Under the pieces are notes generated by a model. That model did no database searches. It was not told where the DNA came from and saw nothing but the letters and a program-made list of their open reading frames with translations. Positions 44,295 through 56,244 of a DNA stretch of 64,000 nt are shown one piece after another. A program made the translations under genes and the position numbers. The stretch's first letter is position 1; every line of letters starts with the position of its first letter. Source of the DNA: Rhexocercosporidium sp. MPI-PUGE-AT-0058 (Eukaryota; Ascomycota; Leotiomycetes; Helotiales); the NCBI GenBank assembly GCA_020746875.1, contig JAGTJL010000017.1, forward strand, positions 124,001-188,000. The letters are read 5' to 3'.

Positions 44295-46029
44295 GAATCT
44301 AGCCTGAACATGGCAGATCAACTCGAAAAGGCAAGAGACAGCCGTTTTTGGGTCAACAAGACCACCTGATGAGATTTCGGTATGTCGTATGCATCCTCCA
44401 TCCGCACCTGCATCCGTATCTACATTCGCAACTCGTATGCTCTTTACACCTGTTGTGTCTCCTCGGCTGGCTTCCTTGTCCTGGGTATGCTCATCGAACT
44501 GCCCATCTGTATCCTCTCTACGCTTCCCATCTTGTTCCCGCGCGCTATCCTTTGCAGGCTGTCAATTTTTTGTCTAGTCTTGTAAATCTTCGTCTTCTCG
44601 TGTGCATACTTGCAGCAGATGATCGTATTTCGCCCTTGTGTCTGTATCTGTGTCTGCCTTGTCATGTTTGTGGTCATGGTCGTGGCTGCCCGGGTCAGTC
44701 GCCCCATTCGCATCAACACATTGAAGGGCGGTTCGAGGAGGCATGGCAGATAAGCGAGCCACCTTGTCAGTTCAGTTGCAATGTGACTTTGGGTTGGTCT
44801 TAGACGTGGTGATAGCAGAGGTAAGGTAGTATCGGGCATGGGTTGTTTATTTACGATCATATTGTTGTCAGCCGTTAATCGAATCCCTTCTATTGGCTTG
44901 GTGGGGGTGGGAGGTTATCGATAACGACAACGAGACGAGACGTGCAACAAGATGAGACAGATGAGGACTCCACACCCCTACAAACAGGAAATGTCAGTTC
45001 TACCCATGTAAATGGGACTTTTCTATTTGACACTGTAAATGCGGAAGGCGGAACCATCTCAACTAAATCTCATGGAGACGAATCTACGAACAAACATGAG
45101 ACTGACATCAGGCATATTGAACTGTGAGAAATGAAGTCGCCTACTGATTCATTCAGATGGCGAAGTATAGTGAATTGTGACGCAGACGTAGCCCCTCCTC
45201 ATATAGCCCTGGTTTGGTAGAGTGAGTAAGACGCTTTGCTGCCATATCGACTTCAGTTGCCAAAGGAGGAACCACTTCTTGTTCGTCTTATGTGCGTGTG
45301 TGTTCATACGTAAAGCCGAAAGCTTCCCATTTTCTGTCGCAGCCTTCGTATTCTCATGAACGGCGCAAGTTATAGGACTTCTGACGTGCTCTAACTCGCG
45401 ATCACTCTGCATTTTCCTGGATGCCTGTTACCGAATTCCTTGTATCAATCTCTTCCGAGGCAATATTTCTATAGAGGGATCAGGCTGTTCGTCGCGTATC
45501 AATAGACTTTAAGTGAATACATGCCAGCTCGATGCGATGACTGAAACGCCAGGATTTCCCAGCCCCCTTTTCTTGCTACTCGTAAATAAACACCAACTCT
45601 CCTCATCTCCTCGCCTCTACTCTCGGATTCGCCACCTTATACCACTCCTCAGCACCAGATATTCCACATGGTTCATAGATACCCAAGATAAGACTCATCA
45701 CCAGCACGCAAGGCACGAGACTCCACCAATCCAGAAAACAACCTAGCGGCGCTCAGACAACAGCCGGGGTTGATGTCACCTTTGGAGACAGGGGCTGACC
45801 TTGCTTTGGATGTGGAACGTGCTAACGGTTGGGACTCATTGTGGAACTATTCGATAAACCTATGAAGCCGATCATATAAACAGTAGCTGTATGAAGTCAA
45901 CTTCTTCCGCTCACAGAAATACGCGGCGAAAGGGGTGTGCACATCAACCTTCGCATTTATTAGCTGGAAATTGACCAAAAATCTATGCTTCTTTCTACCA
46001 CTTCATAGGCCCAAGTCTAAGTTCAAGTC
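44295..46029. other. Intergenic, no gene recognised
   Basis: 1.7 kb between the uncharacterised gene and the 3' end of slh1. The longest frame (44348-44803, plus) overlaps an equally open minus frame and is low in complexity. Confidence 0.4.
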
Positions 46030-49000
46030 TTATGTGGCGGAGGATGATCCCCCAGCCTTCTCATCCTTAGGCTTCTCCTTCTTCCCATCGTCCACAACCT
46101 TCGGTGCATCAGGAATCTCTACTCCCTTGATCTTGTAGGTCATTCCGAGATATCCATCACTGACAACCTATTCAAGTATGTTAGTAGACATACTCAGATA
46201 CTATGCAAAGCGGGACTGCTTACCCAGACATCCATTTTCCTTCCATCACTGATCAACCCACTCCCCTCTTCGGGTAGCTTGATAGCTGCCCTCGCAGTGG
46301 ATCTACCACCTCCACTATTTCCCTTACCTCCCGGACCCCCAGAATTCCAACCCACTCTCTTGATTGCAATAATCTCGTCCTTGTCCTCCTTGCACAGTAT
46401 GACGAACCATCCTTCAGTCTGAGACTTTGGAAAGCGCGGAGCGTACATCTTGCCGTCCGGGCCTAGGAGGTTCTGACGGGTGAGAACAACAGTCAGAGAC
46501 AAAGCTGTCAGGTCCCGAACATCTATTTTCAGACACGGGATTGCCTTTGCGCCTTTTTGGAAGCCTGCTAGGTTATTGTGAGGTATGTCGAGAGCAGTCA
46601 TCGTTCGCTGATAAGCAATCTCTGATTCGGCTGAGAAGTCCTGCAGGGTCGGAGGTAGTTCTTTTCCAGGGGGTTGCTTGACCGGAACACCTGAAAGTAT
46701 TGATAAGGGATAATCGGTGGGCCATCGAGCACATTTGATACATTGCAGGAGAGTTATCATCTGCATGCAGCTTGACAAAAATCCCATCTCGGTCAAGACA
46801 TCAATACTGGCCTGAATAACACGAATGGCTTGGTCTAGAACACTGGTCTGGTCACCCACGTAGTCAGTAATGGGCAGGTCGATACGAGACATATGAGCTT
46901 GAAGGAGTAAGAATGCCTTGACATGCGGGTCCCAGAGAGGTAAGTCTCCGAAAGCTTTGATGGAGAGAGGTAGATTATTGGCAAGCTCTGCATTGATAAG
47001 ATCTTCGTTATGCCGGACAGGAAGCTCGTCGTACTCAGCTGCACTGGACATCCAGGATAGCACATCCGTAAAGGTTGCGTTGCGTGTCGCGTGCTTCACG
47101 AGGTGGCGAATCGTCCTATGTGACAGGTAGTAGTAACTCATAATCTTGCCAAGGGCCGTCGAGTCGACGTCTCCGTTTGGATAGATCTCTAAGCATTTGG
47201 ACTCCGCAAGCTCACCAAGAGACTTATCAACCATAGCTATCATGTATTCGTTAGCCGATTGCTGAGCTGAGATTGTATTGTGCTCTTCGGCTGAGATTTC
47301 CAAGCCATAGTAAGATGGATTCTTATGCAATCGTCGGAAGAAGAATGTCCAAGTAAGATAATCCAGGGCATCTTGTTTGGTGGCGATGGTCTCGGCGGAT
47401 ACTTCGGCACCAAGATGGTTATCCAAGACATTGTGGAGTGAGGATTCGACGGGAAAGCCGGTGTGTAGGAAATGTTTGTAGAAAGCCTTCTTGGAATCCT
47501 GGGTGAATATGCGAGCAATACCGGAAGTGTCGAACTGCGGGCGACCGGCACGACCCAGCATTTGGAGAACATCTGTCAGATCCATGTCCTTGTACCCCTC
47601 TGTCTTTGCATCAAAGAATTGCGTTCCTTTAACGACAACCAAGTGGGCTGGCAAATTGACACCCCATGCCAAGGTAGCAGTTGCTACTAGAATTTGGATC
47701 TTATTGTTTGCAAACAGCTCTTCCGCGAGGGAACGATCCGATTCGGTCAGACCAGCATGATGCAAACCGATGCCAAAACTGAGAGCCTCCTTCAAAGCAT
47801 CGTCTTTGACTCGAGTCAAATTGAGTTGAAGGTCCTCCTCGGACATTTTTACGAATCTTCGGGGATTGTCTTCCATGCCACAATAATTGATCAGGTCCTT
47901 TGCAGTTAGCCGCGTCTGCCGACGAGAAGCCACAAATACGATGACTGGCTTGTCAGGACTGTGAGTCTTAATGGCCAGGAATGTGGGTCTGTTCATGGAC
48001 TGCATCAACGGGCAGAAACCTCGGACCTCCGGAAAACCATCAATGAAAATCTCCAAAGGTACAGGGCGGACGCTGTGGCGGAAATTGAATAAGCCTTCTT
48101 TGACTCCCAGCCAGTTCCCAAGGTCTGATGCATTTGCGCACGCCGTAGACATGCCCATCAATCTGACCGAGTTCTTTGATTGTGCAGCAATGTAGTTCAT
48201 ACGAGAGACAATGATCTCCAGAATTGGACCGCGATCTCCTCCCAGCAAATGGATCTCGTCAATAATGACAAGGCTAACTTGTCTTACGTATCCTCTTGTT
48301 TGCCAAGATCTGGAGATACCATCCCATTTTTCTGGGGTAGTGATGATGATGTCTGCGTCTCGGATCGTGCGGGTGTCAGGTGTGTTGTCTCCAGTCAACT
48401 CGACCAGCTTTAAGCCCATCTGCTTCGTAAGACGCGCACCCCAGTCCTTAACTCGTTCACGTACGAGAGCTTTCATTGGGGCAATGTAGACAACTTTGGA
48501 GCCAGGCTTTTCGCGAAAGGCCCACCACATAGCCAACTCACAAGCAATTGTCTTACCAGAACCAGTGGGTGATCCCAGTAATACATTTGCTGGGGTATGA
48601 TAGAGGCAATGGAATATCTGAGTCTGCATTGGGTTGAAATACTGGAATCGCTGACCGTATATCTGCTCTAGTGCCGGGTTCTTGAGAGCGCTGATTGGTA
48701 GTGGTTGGAGGTTCAACAGATCTGTGTATACGCTTTCTGTATCGGGTCTGATCAGATGCTGGAATGAAATTGGGTGAACAGTCTCCGCTCCCAGCCATCT
48801 ATCAGATACAGCTCGTACGTAGATCTGGGTTGGTAATGGATCAGACAGAGGGATGGTGAAATTCAGCTCATGATCGTCGTAGAGCTTCTTTCGACTGAGA
48901 ATGAACATTTCGTGGTGGTATATTTCGGAGGTTTCTGAGTTTTCAACCCATATCCAGTAACTCTCGGATGTGCCGTGGTATTTGTCATTCCATCTGAAAT

Positions 49001-52000
49001 CGGGTGACAAGAATAAGCGAATTCTCAGTACATCTCTATTGAGAGGAGCGATCTCAGACTCTACGCTGATGGTCGGGAAGTTGTCGAGGATTTTCGAGAT
49101 TGTCTTTCCCGCACCGTGGTTATGTACCATGGCACCGATCTCAGCCGCGTCCATGTCTCGCAATGTTTCAATTGATATGTTATTCTTGGTGTCGAGTTGG
49201 TTCAAGATCGGCTTTGCGAGCTCGAACTGATGCAGAGGGTGCTGGAAGGCCCATATTCTCTTCTCGATGGATATGCACATGGAAAGTAGAACTTGACATT
49301 GATGGCCCCAGCGACGATTGAGGGCAATCATGAACAAAGCTCTGCAGATTCGAGCTGACTGTTGTGCAATGTAGTTGGAGTCATTGCCGAGAGCGAAGTC
49401 CTCCAGAGATGCTCGAGAAATGTAGGATTGTAACAAGATGTTGGTCTTTGCTTGGGGTGAGTCGTTCTTATCCCCCACATCACAAGGAGATGACTCCTCT
49501 CTTAGTTTGGCGAGCTCCTTTGATTCGTTGTCTCTTGATTGGATGTTGTCAAACTCCCCACTCATAGCAATCATCTTCAGAACATCCGCCTCGCTGGATT
49601 GTGGCTTCATCATGGTGTTGAAGATCTGGATACTGGTATGGAGGATGTAGTACTGACTGGCGATTCGTCCAATATCTTTGCTTCGGAGCTCTTCTGTTGT
49701 TTCATTGAATATGATCATTTGACTCTGCTGAAGTGTCCTTGCAGCTTGGATCACGAGTAATCTTCGGCGTTGCACCAATTTAGGGTCGTCGCGAATCTCA
49801 GCCCAATCGATACCATAGGTCAAGGGGTTCCGCTGCATTCTGACGAACAGATACGAGTAGCCAAGCCACTGGACAGCTTCTGGCACAGACGTGACAGTGC
49901 CCAAAGCAATCTCGGCATTGAGATTATCCACCATGTGTTTCGAGAATCGAGATTCGATCGGGACCTGCGAAGTGACAGCTTTCAGGTAATGGTCGAGTTT
50001 GTCATGCGTAGTACAGATCATACCGATACCAGTATCTTGGAATTGAGGGCGACCCGCACGACCAAAGATTTGAAGAACATCCAAAATTCCAAGGTCGATA
50101 AATTTACCATCCTGGGCACTATAAACCTGGGTTCCCTTGATGATGACAGCTGCAGCTGGCAAATTCACCCCCCATGCCAGTGTTGCTGTACAGCATAGAA
50201 CTTTTAAGACACCACTGCCAAACAGCTTTTCCATCAGGTTTCGGTCGGATCGAGCCATTCCTGCGTGATGAATTCCAATACCTTTGGGGAGGAGCTCACG
50301 GATCTCACGGCCTTTGGAGCGAGCGGCTTCCTTGATAGCAGCCGAATATCCGGGATGGTCTATGGGATCGAAGAGATGTGTGCAAGCCTGTTCGATGGCT
50401 TTCTCGTACAGCATCTTAGCGGTACCGGAAGTGTCCTTTCTAGAATGAACGAAGACCATGACCTGATGATCCAGCTCCAACATGTCCTGGACCTTTTCAA
50501 AAGCAGTAGTATCGATATTGTCCCTGGATGTACGGGAGCCAGCCTTTCCCTTGACACCGATGAAGTGCTGTTCCAGTGGAACTGGCCTGAAGCTGGCATC
50601 AAAGTAGAACAAGCCAGCATGGCGATTGACTTTGAGGAAGTCTGCGACGTCGACGTAATTTGGAAGAGTTGCAGAGAGACCGACAATGCGGATTAATGAC
50701 TGGGTGCTCTCTACTTGACGCTCGGTTCGGGCAACGAGAGACTCGAGAACGGCACCACGATCATCATGAAGCATGTGGACTTCATCAATTATCAACAGTC
50801 TGACTTTTTGCACCAGCTCAGTGTCGCCTGTTCCCTTTCGAGTCACGACATCCCATTTCTCGGGAGTGGTGACGATGATCTGGGTAGCCACGATTTCGCT
50901 CTTGGTAAGATGCATATCTCCGGTGAACTCGCGAACTTGGATACCGAGCCAGGCGAGCCGACTACCAAGCTTCTGAGTAATTTCAGCAGCGAGCGCTTTC
51001 ATGGGTGCGACATAGACGATCTTGAAATCCTTGAGATTGACAGCAAATTCAGTTGCTCCAGGTTGTTCAGAAGGATTTGGTGTGATGTTTTGCCCGATTT
51101 CGTGCAGCACGGTCAGCATTGCAGCATCAGTTTTACCCTGTTACGGTCAGCACGATGTTCAACACAGAAGAGACTCTACTTACAGCACCAGTAGGAGCAC
51201 AGATCAGCATGTTCTCGCTCGTTTGGTAGGCAACCGGGTAGACAAGACTTTGCATTCGATTCAAGGACTTGTAGCCTTTGAAGGTGTTGCGGCAGAGCCC
51301 ATCCATTTCAGATATCTCAACCAGCTTCCTTCCTTGACCAAGTGTTCCAACCTTTCCAGCAGGGATGGTATACTCTTCATAGAATCTCTCCTCCTTCCTG
51401 GTATGGCCAACAGGTAAAGCATACTGCCGACCCTTTGAGTCAAGTTTATTACCAGCAACATGAGTTGTGTAGACATGGGGGTAATTTGGACCATCTCGAT
51501 TCAGAGCTGGACCGAGTTGAGCATTCTTGTGCTCATAATCCCGCTGTCTCAGTGCATCCTCTCGCTCACGCCTGGTCTGAAGCTTTCCAGCAAAGAGACC
51601 ATCTGTGGCTGCGGCACCCCGGATTGGCGGTGAAGGCTTTATGATTTCTTTTCGGTGAGAGATCAGCTCGATGACAAAGTCCAGATCATCAAAACCAATG
51701 ATATCAGTCAACGTAGACTGAAGCTCCTCTTCGGCGCTGTCGGAAGCCAAAAGAGCTCCTATTTGCTCTTGAAGATCATCACCAGAAAGTCCTTGCTTTT
51801 TTGATGCAAAATCTCTACACTTTGACCGCAACCAGTCAGGTCCATAGGCTTCAACGTCTGGGAGATGATCGTTTGCATCGCTGCTCCACACATCCTCCTC
51901 GCTGCCACTGATAAAATCCCACACATCATCGCCACTCTTTCCTGAAGAGAAATCTTCATCGAAATCAATATCAGATCCATAGGAATCAGCTGTCGGGGTA

Positions 52001-52080
52001 GGTAGTTTGAGGTTTGCAACAGCAGCTCGCATAGCGGCGAGCTGAGTTTGCCACAGGGCGAAGCTGCTAGCTGAGTCCAT
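46030..52080 (-). CDS. slh1: Slh1/ASCC3-type Ski2-like RNA helicase (ribosome quality-control trigger complex)
   Basis: Three exons (51184-52080, 46224-51137, 46030-46167) encode 1,982 residues, close to yeast Slh1. It has two tandem helicase-Sec63 cassettes. Cassette 1 has Walker A APTGAGKTDAA (about residue 295, formed across the first intron), IIDEVHMLHDDRG and LSATLPN. Cassette 2 has GSPTGSGKTIACELA, IIDEIHLLGGDRG and MSTACANASD; each cassette is followed by a Sec63 unit. The N-terminus is acidic (DSYGSDIDFDEDF). The short, PWI-less N-terminal region and overall length favour Slh1 over the spliceosomal Brr2, which shares this architecture. Slh1/ASCC3 is a cytoplasmic ATPase that splits collided ribosomes. 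The last exon adds a Lys/Glu-rich tail after GYLGMTYKIKG. Confidence is high for the family and good for the paralogue. Confidence 0.9.
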
Positions 52081-52853
52081 TATGGGAGATTCACTTAATC
52101 TGGGGCAAGAACTTGATGTGCAGTAGCCCGGATCGAGAGCTTTGCGAGGCTGTGTGAGGAATGAGAAGTCTCTCGAGAGCGTGGTTGAGGTTCTGATATC
52201 GAGGTGGATGAAAATGGGATGACTGGGATTCAAGAACAATCCTGGCTAGCGCGGGTGTGTCTAGTCTATCGTCAGGGGTGAATGGAATATCCACACCCCC
52301 CGGAACGGGGCTTCAGTCTTGTCCAAACATACAGAGCCAGAATCACTCGGAATCATTAATACATTGGGAGCAGCAAGTTTCGAATGAGTTACGGACATTG
52401 GGACGCAAAAATGTTGCCAGAAAATGTGGCATGTTGGTAAGGCGTCGTCGAAAGTCCCATTCATTAGGTGAGGTTGGGGCACGTCGACGCTTTCCTTTCT
52501 TCTCACCTTTGGCTTGTTTGTAGACCTCGCTTGCCTCTCCCCTTTCGCTTGAAACGCGTTGAAGCTACCTATTGTGAAGCAGTCTCCTCTTTGTCACAAT
52601 ACTACAGATCTGTATCGTAATGTTCCGCAGCAGATACTCTCTCATGTGAAAACATCACCCGTACTTCAACAGTCTTTCTGCCCAACTCTTCCCAACTCTC
52701 CAAGCTCCAAACGCCTCTTACATCAAATTCGATCTCTGCGTTTTACCCTCTTCTTCTCGGCTGTAGTCGATTGCGACTCAAACACCATCTTCTTCTCAAT
52801 CAACTCGCCAATCCGCGGCTCTCCTAACCTTAAGATCTAGATATCATCTACCA
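52081..52853. promoter_or_regulatory. Divergent promoter region of slh1 and an uncharacterised gene
   Basis: 773 bp between divergent start codons. A pyrimidine-rich stretch at 52,680-52,830 precedes the plus-strand gene. No specific operator was recognised. Confidence 0.4.
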
Positions 52854-54289
52854 ATGGATCCCCCAGCTCCCAATCGGAAGACATCTATGGCGATCTCAGG
52901 ATCCTCTGAATCCAGCGTGGCCAGTGCAGCAACAATATGCGAGCGCCCCTCCGAAGATCATGTCAGGCCTTCTGCTGAAGAATGGTATGCCTCTGTGCCA
53001 ATTCCTCAATCACGACTAACGCCGATAGGTACCCACGCCTACATCTTGGTTGGAACCACAAGGAGTGCGTAGATGTCTACTGCTACTTCAAGTCCCGTCC
53101 CTTCAACTCGGATTTCAAAATCGAGTGGGCAATCCACCCGCTGGGTCCTCCTTTCCACGGAAAACGCCAGCCCATGTCGTTCGAGTACACTCTCCAGCTC
53201 GTTGACACGCAAAGCAAGTCGGGCACGGTGAAGAATGCTGTCGCCATTGGACTGTCTACACAATACTTTTGGCAGAAGAAGTTCAAGGAGGACGCACGGG
53301 TCTATGAGCACGTTGAGCCAACACCCGAAGAGATCTTGACATCCTGGGAGAACCATTCTCTCGACATCTCGGAGGATGGAAATGTTGAAAAGGTCAAGGA
53401 TGCAGTCATGTCGACTTTCGGATTCTACATTTCAAAGGGCGCGGTAGCGTTGCTCAGCGGGTTCAGTGCTTTAAACAAGGTCTCCGTCTTCGAGACAAAC
53501 ACATGGAGACAGATGATGTGTTTCAAGTGTTGTCCAAGGAAGGACATTCTAGATTCCCCAGATGCTCCGATCTCCCAGAAGGAGAACCCACGGAAACGCA
53601 AGAACAATGATAGCCAGGACGATAACCAGCCATCTCCCAAGAGATCTGCGTTGTCTGTACGAGAGGGTTCCTCAAATAGAGCCGCGACATCGGCTGCAGT
53701 TGAGGATGCTGTCCAAGCTTCGATCCCTCGTGAGGACATTGAAGCAACATCACCGGCGGCTACAGGCGCGAACTTGGTATCAACTACAACTACCGATTCC
53801 AACCAAGCCTCAAGCGCTTCTGAAGACATCGAAGCAGCAGCACCAGCTCAGTCTCCAGCACACGAAACCCTGGTCTCTTCGGCACTCTCCAGAACTCTTA
53901 CAATATCCTCCTGGCTACGACTCCTCCCAGCCCTCACACTTCAATCCGGAAAGAACTCAACAACCATCCAGAAGTGGCTGAAGGACGGCTTCGCCATTGA
54001 TGTAACATTGGATGATATCACAAGGATGACAGAATCGGCAAAGGTAGAGAATATTTCCCCATTGCAGACAGCTGAATTCAAGTGCATGATTGCTATCTTC
54101 AGGGAGGATCTTGGAGCCATGTTGATGAGTCCTCATATTCCAACAGGGATTGATATGACGAGAAGAGGATCTCTGCGTGGACTTTCTGGCAATGTTGAGG
54201 CTGCGGTCAGGCGGGCATCGGGTGCGTCACAATCGGAAGGCAATCTAATGGTTAAATCGGGGCTGCGAGGTATTTCAAACTGTGCTTGA
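52854..54289 (+). CDS. Uncharacterised 463-residue protein
   Basis: Two exons (52854-52984, 53029-54289) joined by a 44-bp intron; the join gives Trp (EEWYPRLHLGW) and keeps frame. A folded N-terminal half (about residues 40-220) includes CVDVYCYFKSRPF, FKIEWAIHPLGPPFHGK and NAVAIGLSTQYFWQKKFKED. A Ser/Ala/Thr-rich, probably disordered middle follows, with a basic KENPRKRKNNDS stretch that may be a nuclear localisation signal. The C-terminal part has SSWLRLLPALTLQSGKN... and MTRRGSLRGL. No signal peptide or clear catalytic motif is visible, and I do not recognise the family. Coding status is well supported by the long open frame and clean splice. Confidence 0.75.
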
Positions 54290-55341
54290 TCATGATGAGC
54301 TACAGAATTAGGCGTATCTGAGGGTTGATGATGTGGAATGCATGGCACATGGTTGAAAACGAAAACGAGATGAGACGCCTTGGTAGAAAGCAGCGGGATA
54401 GCAACGGGTTTGCTGAATTGATGGCCAAGCGGTCCTTGTACAATTGCATTGCAGGAATAATAACAACACCTGTCCATGCTTTCGATTGCTTCATCAAGTG
54501 TGTTTGACCTTGAGGTTACGTACCTAGTCGCTGACCTGGGAAGTGACCGACCGCCCCAGGTCGGGTCCAGAAATCGATACTAACAGACATCTCGGCCGCT
54601 GTCAAATTAAATAGAGAGCCATACTTGAAGTTTTCCCGAAAGATGACGATGAAACAGAAACCTCAACACGATTTAACCCCGAAATTCTGAGCCCCTTTCT
54701 CACGTGGTCGGGATAATCTCTCCGCCGCTTCTTCTTAACGCCGCAATGCAGGCGGAGTGAGTTTCAAACGATCCTTCGGCCAACAGCAACCAACCAACAA
54801 CTCCAACAATGATTGTCGGAATCAATCTAGTTTACGGCCGGAGACCAGGCATGGATGGACTTCAGATTGTACGACTGTCCGGCTCTGCTCTGAGTAACCA
54901 TAAGTAATGGCCTCGCCATGATACATTTCCTTCACTTCACTTCTCTTCACTTTACTCCTCTCCCAATCAGCATTCGCTCGTCGCATCTTCGCACCTTCGC
55001 ACACACACCTATCAGATCAATCAAATCAGTCACTCCAATCAGCAGCTTCATCCTGAGTGCCTGCCTGCCGCCCTGGCCTCAACAACAGCAACGACAGCAA
55101 CCCCGCATTGACTTTATCCAGCCTCGTCTCAGCCTACCTCCTTCGAGACGCTCTCACAAGCTGCAGCAAACAAGCAACATCAAGCTTCTACAAATAGAAC
55201 TCCATTCCCTTGTCCAGTTCTCAAGCTCCAGCGACCGCAAAGATATTAGAAGTCGAGACAGTCAGCACTAGTCCAGCTTTCACAACAACAACAACTACAT
55301 CTCTACTTTCAACCCCACCTCAACACACAACCATCTTCGAA
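54290..55341. other. Intergenic, promoter and leader of the NmrA-like gene
   Basis: 1.05 kb. The last 400 bp are CT/CA-rich, typical of a fungal 5' untranslated leader. No gene recognised. Confidence 0.45.
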
Positions 55342-56244
55342 ATGGCTTCCAAAACCTTCCTCATCGTCGGCGCAACTGGTACCCAAGGAAGCTCCGTCGT
55401 CAAAGCTCTCCTCGCCGACCCCTCCCTCCCTTCCGACGCTCATATCCTTGCTCTCACCCGCAATGCCTCCTCCTCCAAAGCCAAATCCCTCGCAGCTCTC
55501 GATTCCCGAGTCGAGCCTCTGTCCGGCGACCCAACAGCCCCCGACGCCATCTTCAGAAACTCCCCATACCCCATCGATGCCGTCTTCTGCGTTACCGTCC
55601 ACGGTCCCGCAGGCTCAGAAGAAGCTCAAGCAGATGGTCTCATTAAAGCTAGTCTCGAGAACAACGTCAAGCACTTCGTCTTCACATCTGCAGACCGAGG
55701 AGGAGAGAAGTTCTCTGACACAAATGCTACACCAGTCCCACACATTGCTACCAAGCACCGAATCGAACTACACCTGCGTGGCATGGCTGAGGGCACGGAG
55801 ATGAAGTGGACAATCCTTAGACCGGTCACATTCATGGACAATCTCACTCCAGACTTCGCCGGCAAGGGATTCACCGCTATGTGGAACCAGGTCGGCTCGA
55901 AGCCCATCCAGCTCGTTGCTGCGAGCGATATTGGCTATTTTGCTGCCAAGGCTCTTCTCAATCGGGATCAATACGCTGGCAAGAAGATTGGCATTGCAGG
56001 AGATGAGCTGAATTACGAGCAGGCTTGCAAGGTCTTCAAGGAGCACATGGGTGTTGAGATGCCAACTACCTTCTGTGCTGTGGGCACCTTGGTCAAATTC
56101 GCTATGAAGGATCTCGGTGCCATGTTCCAGTGGTTCGAGAAGGATGGCTATGCCGTTGATATTGCGGCTGCTAGGAAGGAGTATCCTGGTCTGCAAGACT
56201 TTGGTACGTGGCTGGAGAAGAGCAGTAGCTTTAAGAAGGCTTGA
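55342..56244 (+). CDS. NmrA-like NAD(P)-binding family protein
   Basis: Single exon of 300 residues from MASKTFLIVGATGTQGSSVV; the frame is open further upstream, but this Met sits exactly before the Rossmann strand. The glycine motif GATGTQG is at residues 9-15. After it come LALTRN (second strand and cofactor-selecting loop), VEPLSGDPTAP, DAVFCVTVHG, VKHFVFTSADRGG and WTILRPVTFMDNL, in the order usual for NmrA/HSCARG-type atypical short-chain dehydrogenases. These proteins bind NAD(P) as redox sensors or regulators and often lack the Tyr-x3-Lys catalytic pair, which is also not evident here. The partner is unknown. The product is probably cytosolic or nuclear. Confidence 0.88.
   Translation: MASKTFLIVGATGTQGSSVVKALLADPSLPSDAHILALTRNASSSKAKSLAALDSRVEPLSGDPTAPDAIFRNSPYPIDAVFCVTVHGPAGSEEAQADGLIKASLENNVKHFVFTSADRGGEKFSDTNATPVPHIATKHRIELHLRGMAEGTEMKWTILRPVTFMDNLTPDFAGKGFTAMWNQVGSKPIQLVAASDIGYFAAKALLNRDQYAGKKIGIAGDELNYEQACKVFKEHMGVEMPTTFCAVGTLVKFAMKDLGAMFQWFEKDGYAVDIAAARKEYPGLQDFGTWLEKSSSFKKA

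Noticed and set aside
44348..44860. Overlapping open frames on both strands (up to 151 codons)
   Set aside because: Hydrophobic or low-complexity translations with no motif; equal openness on both strands suggests composition bias.
46030..52080. Assignment of the helicase as spliceosomal Brr2
   Set aside because: The N-terminal region is short and acidic without the Brr2-type plug/PWI region, and the length fits Slh1/ASCC3. A phylogeny would settle it.
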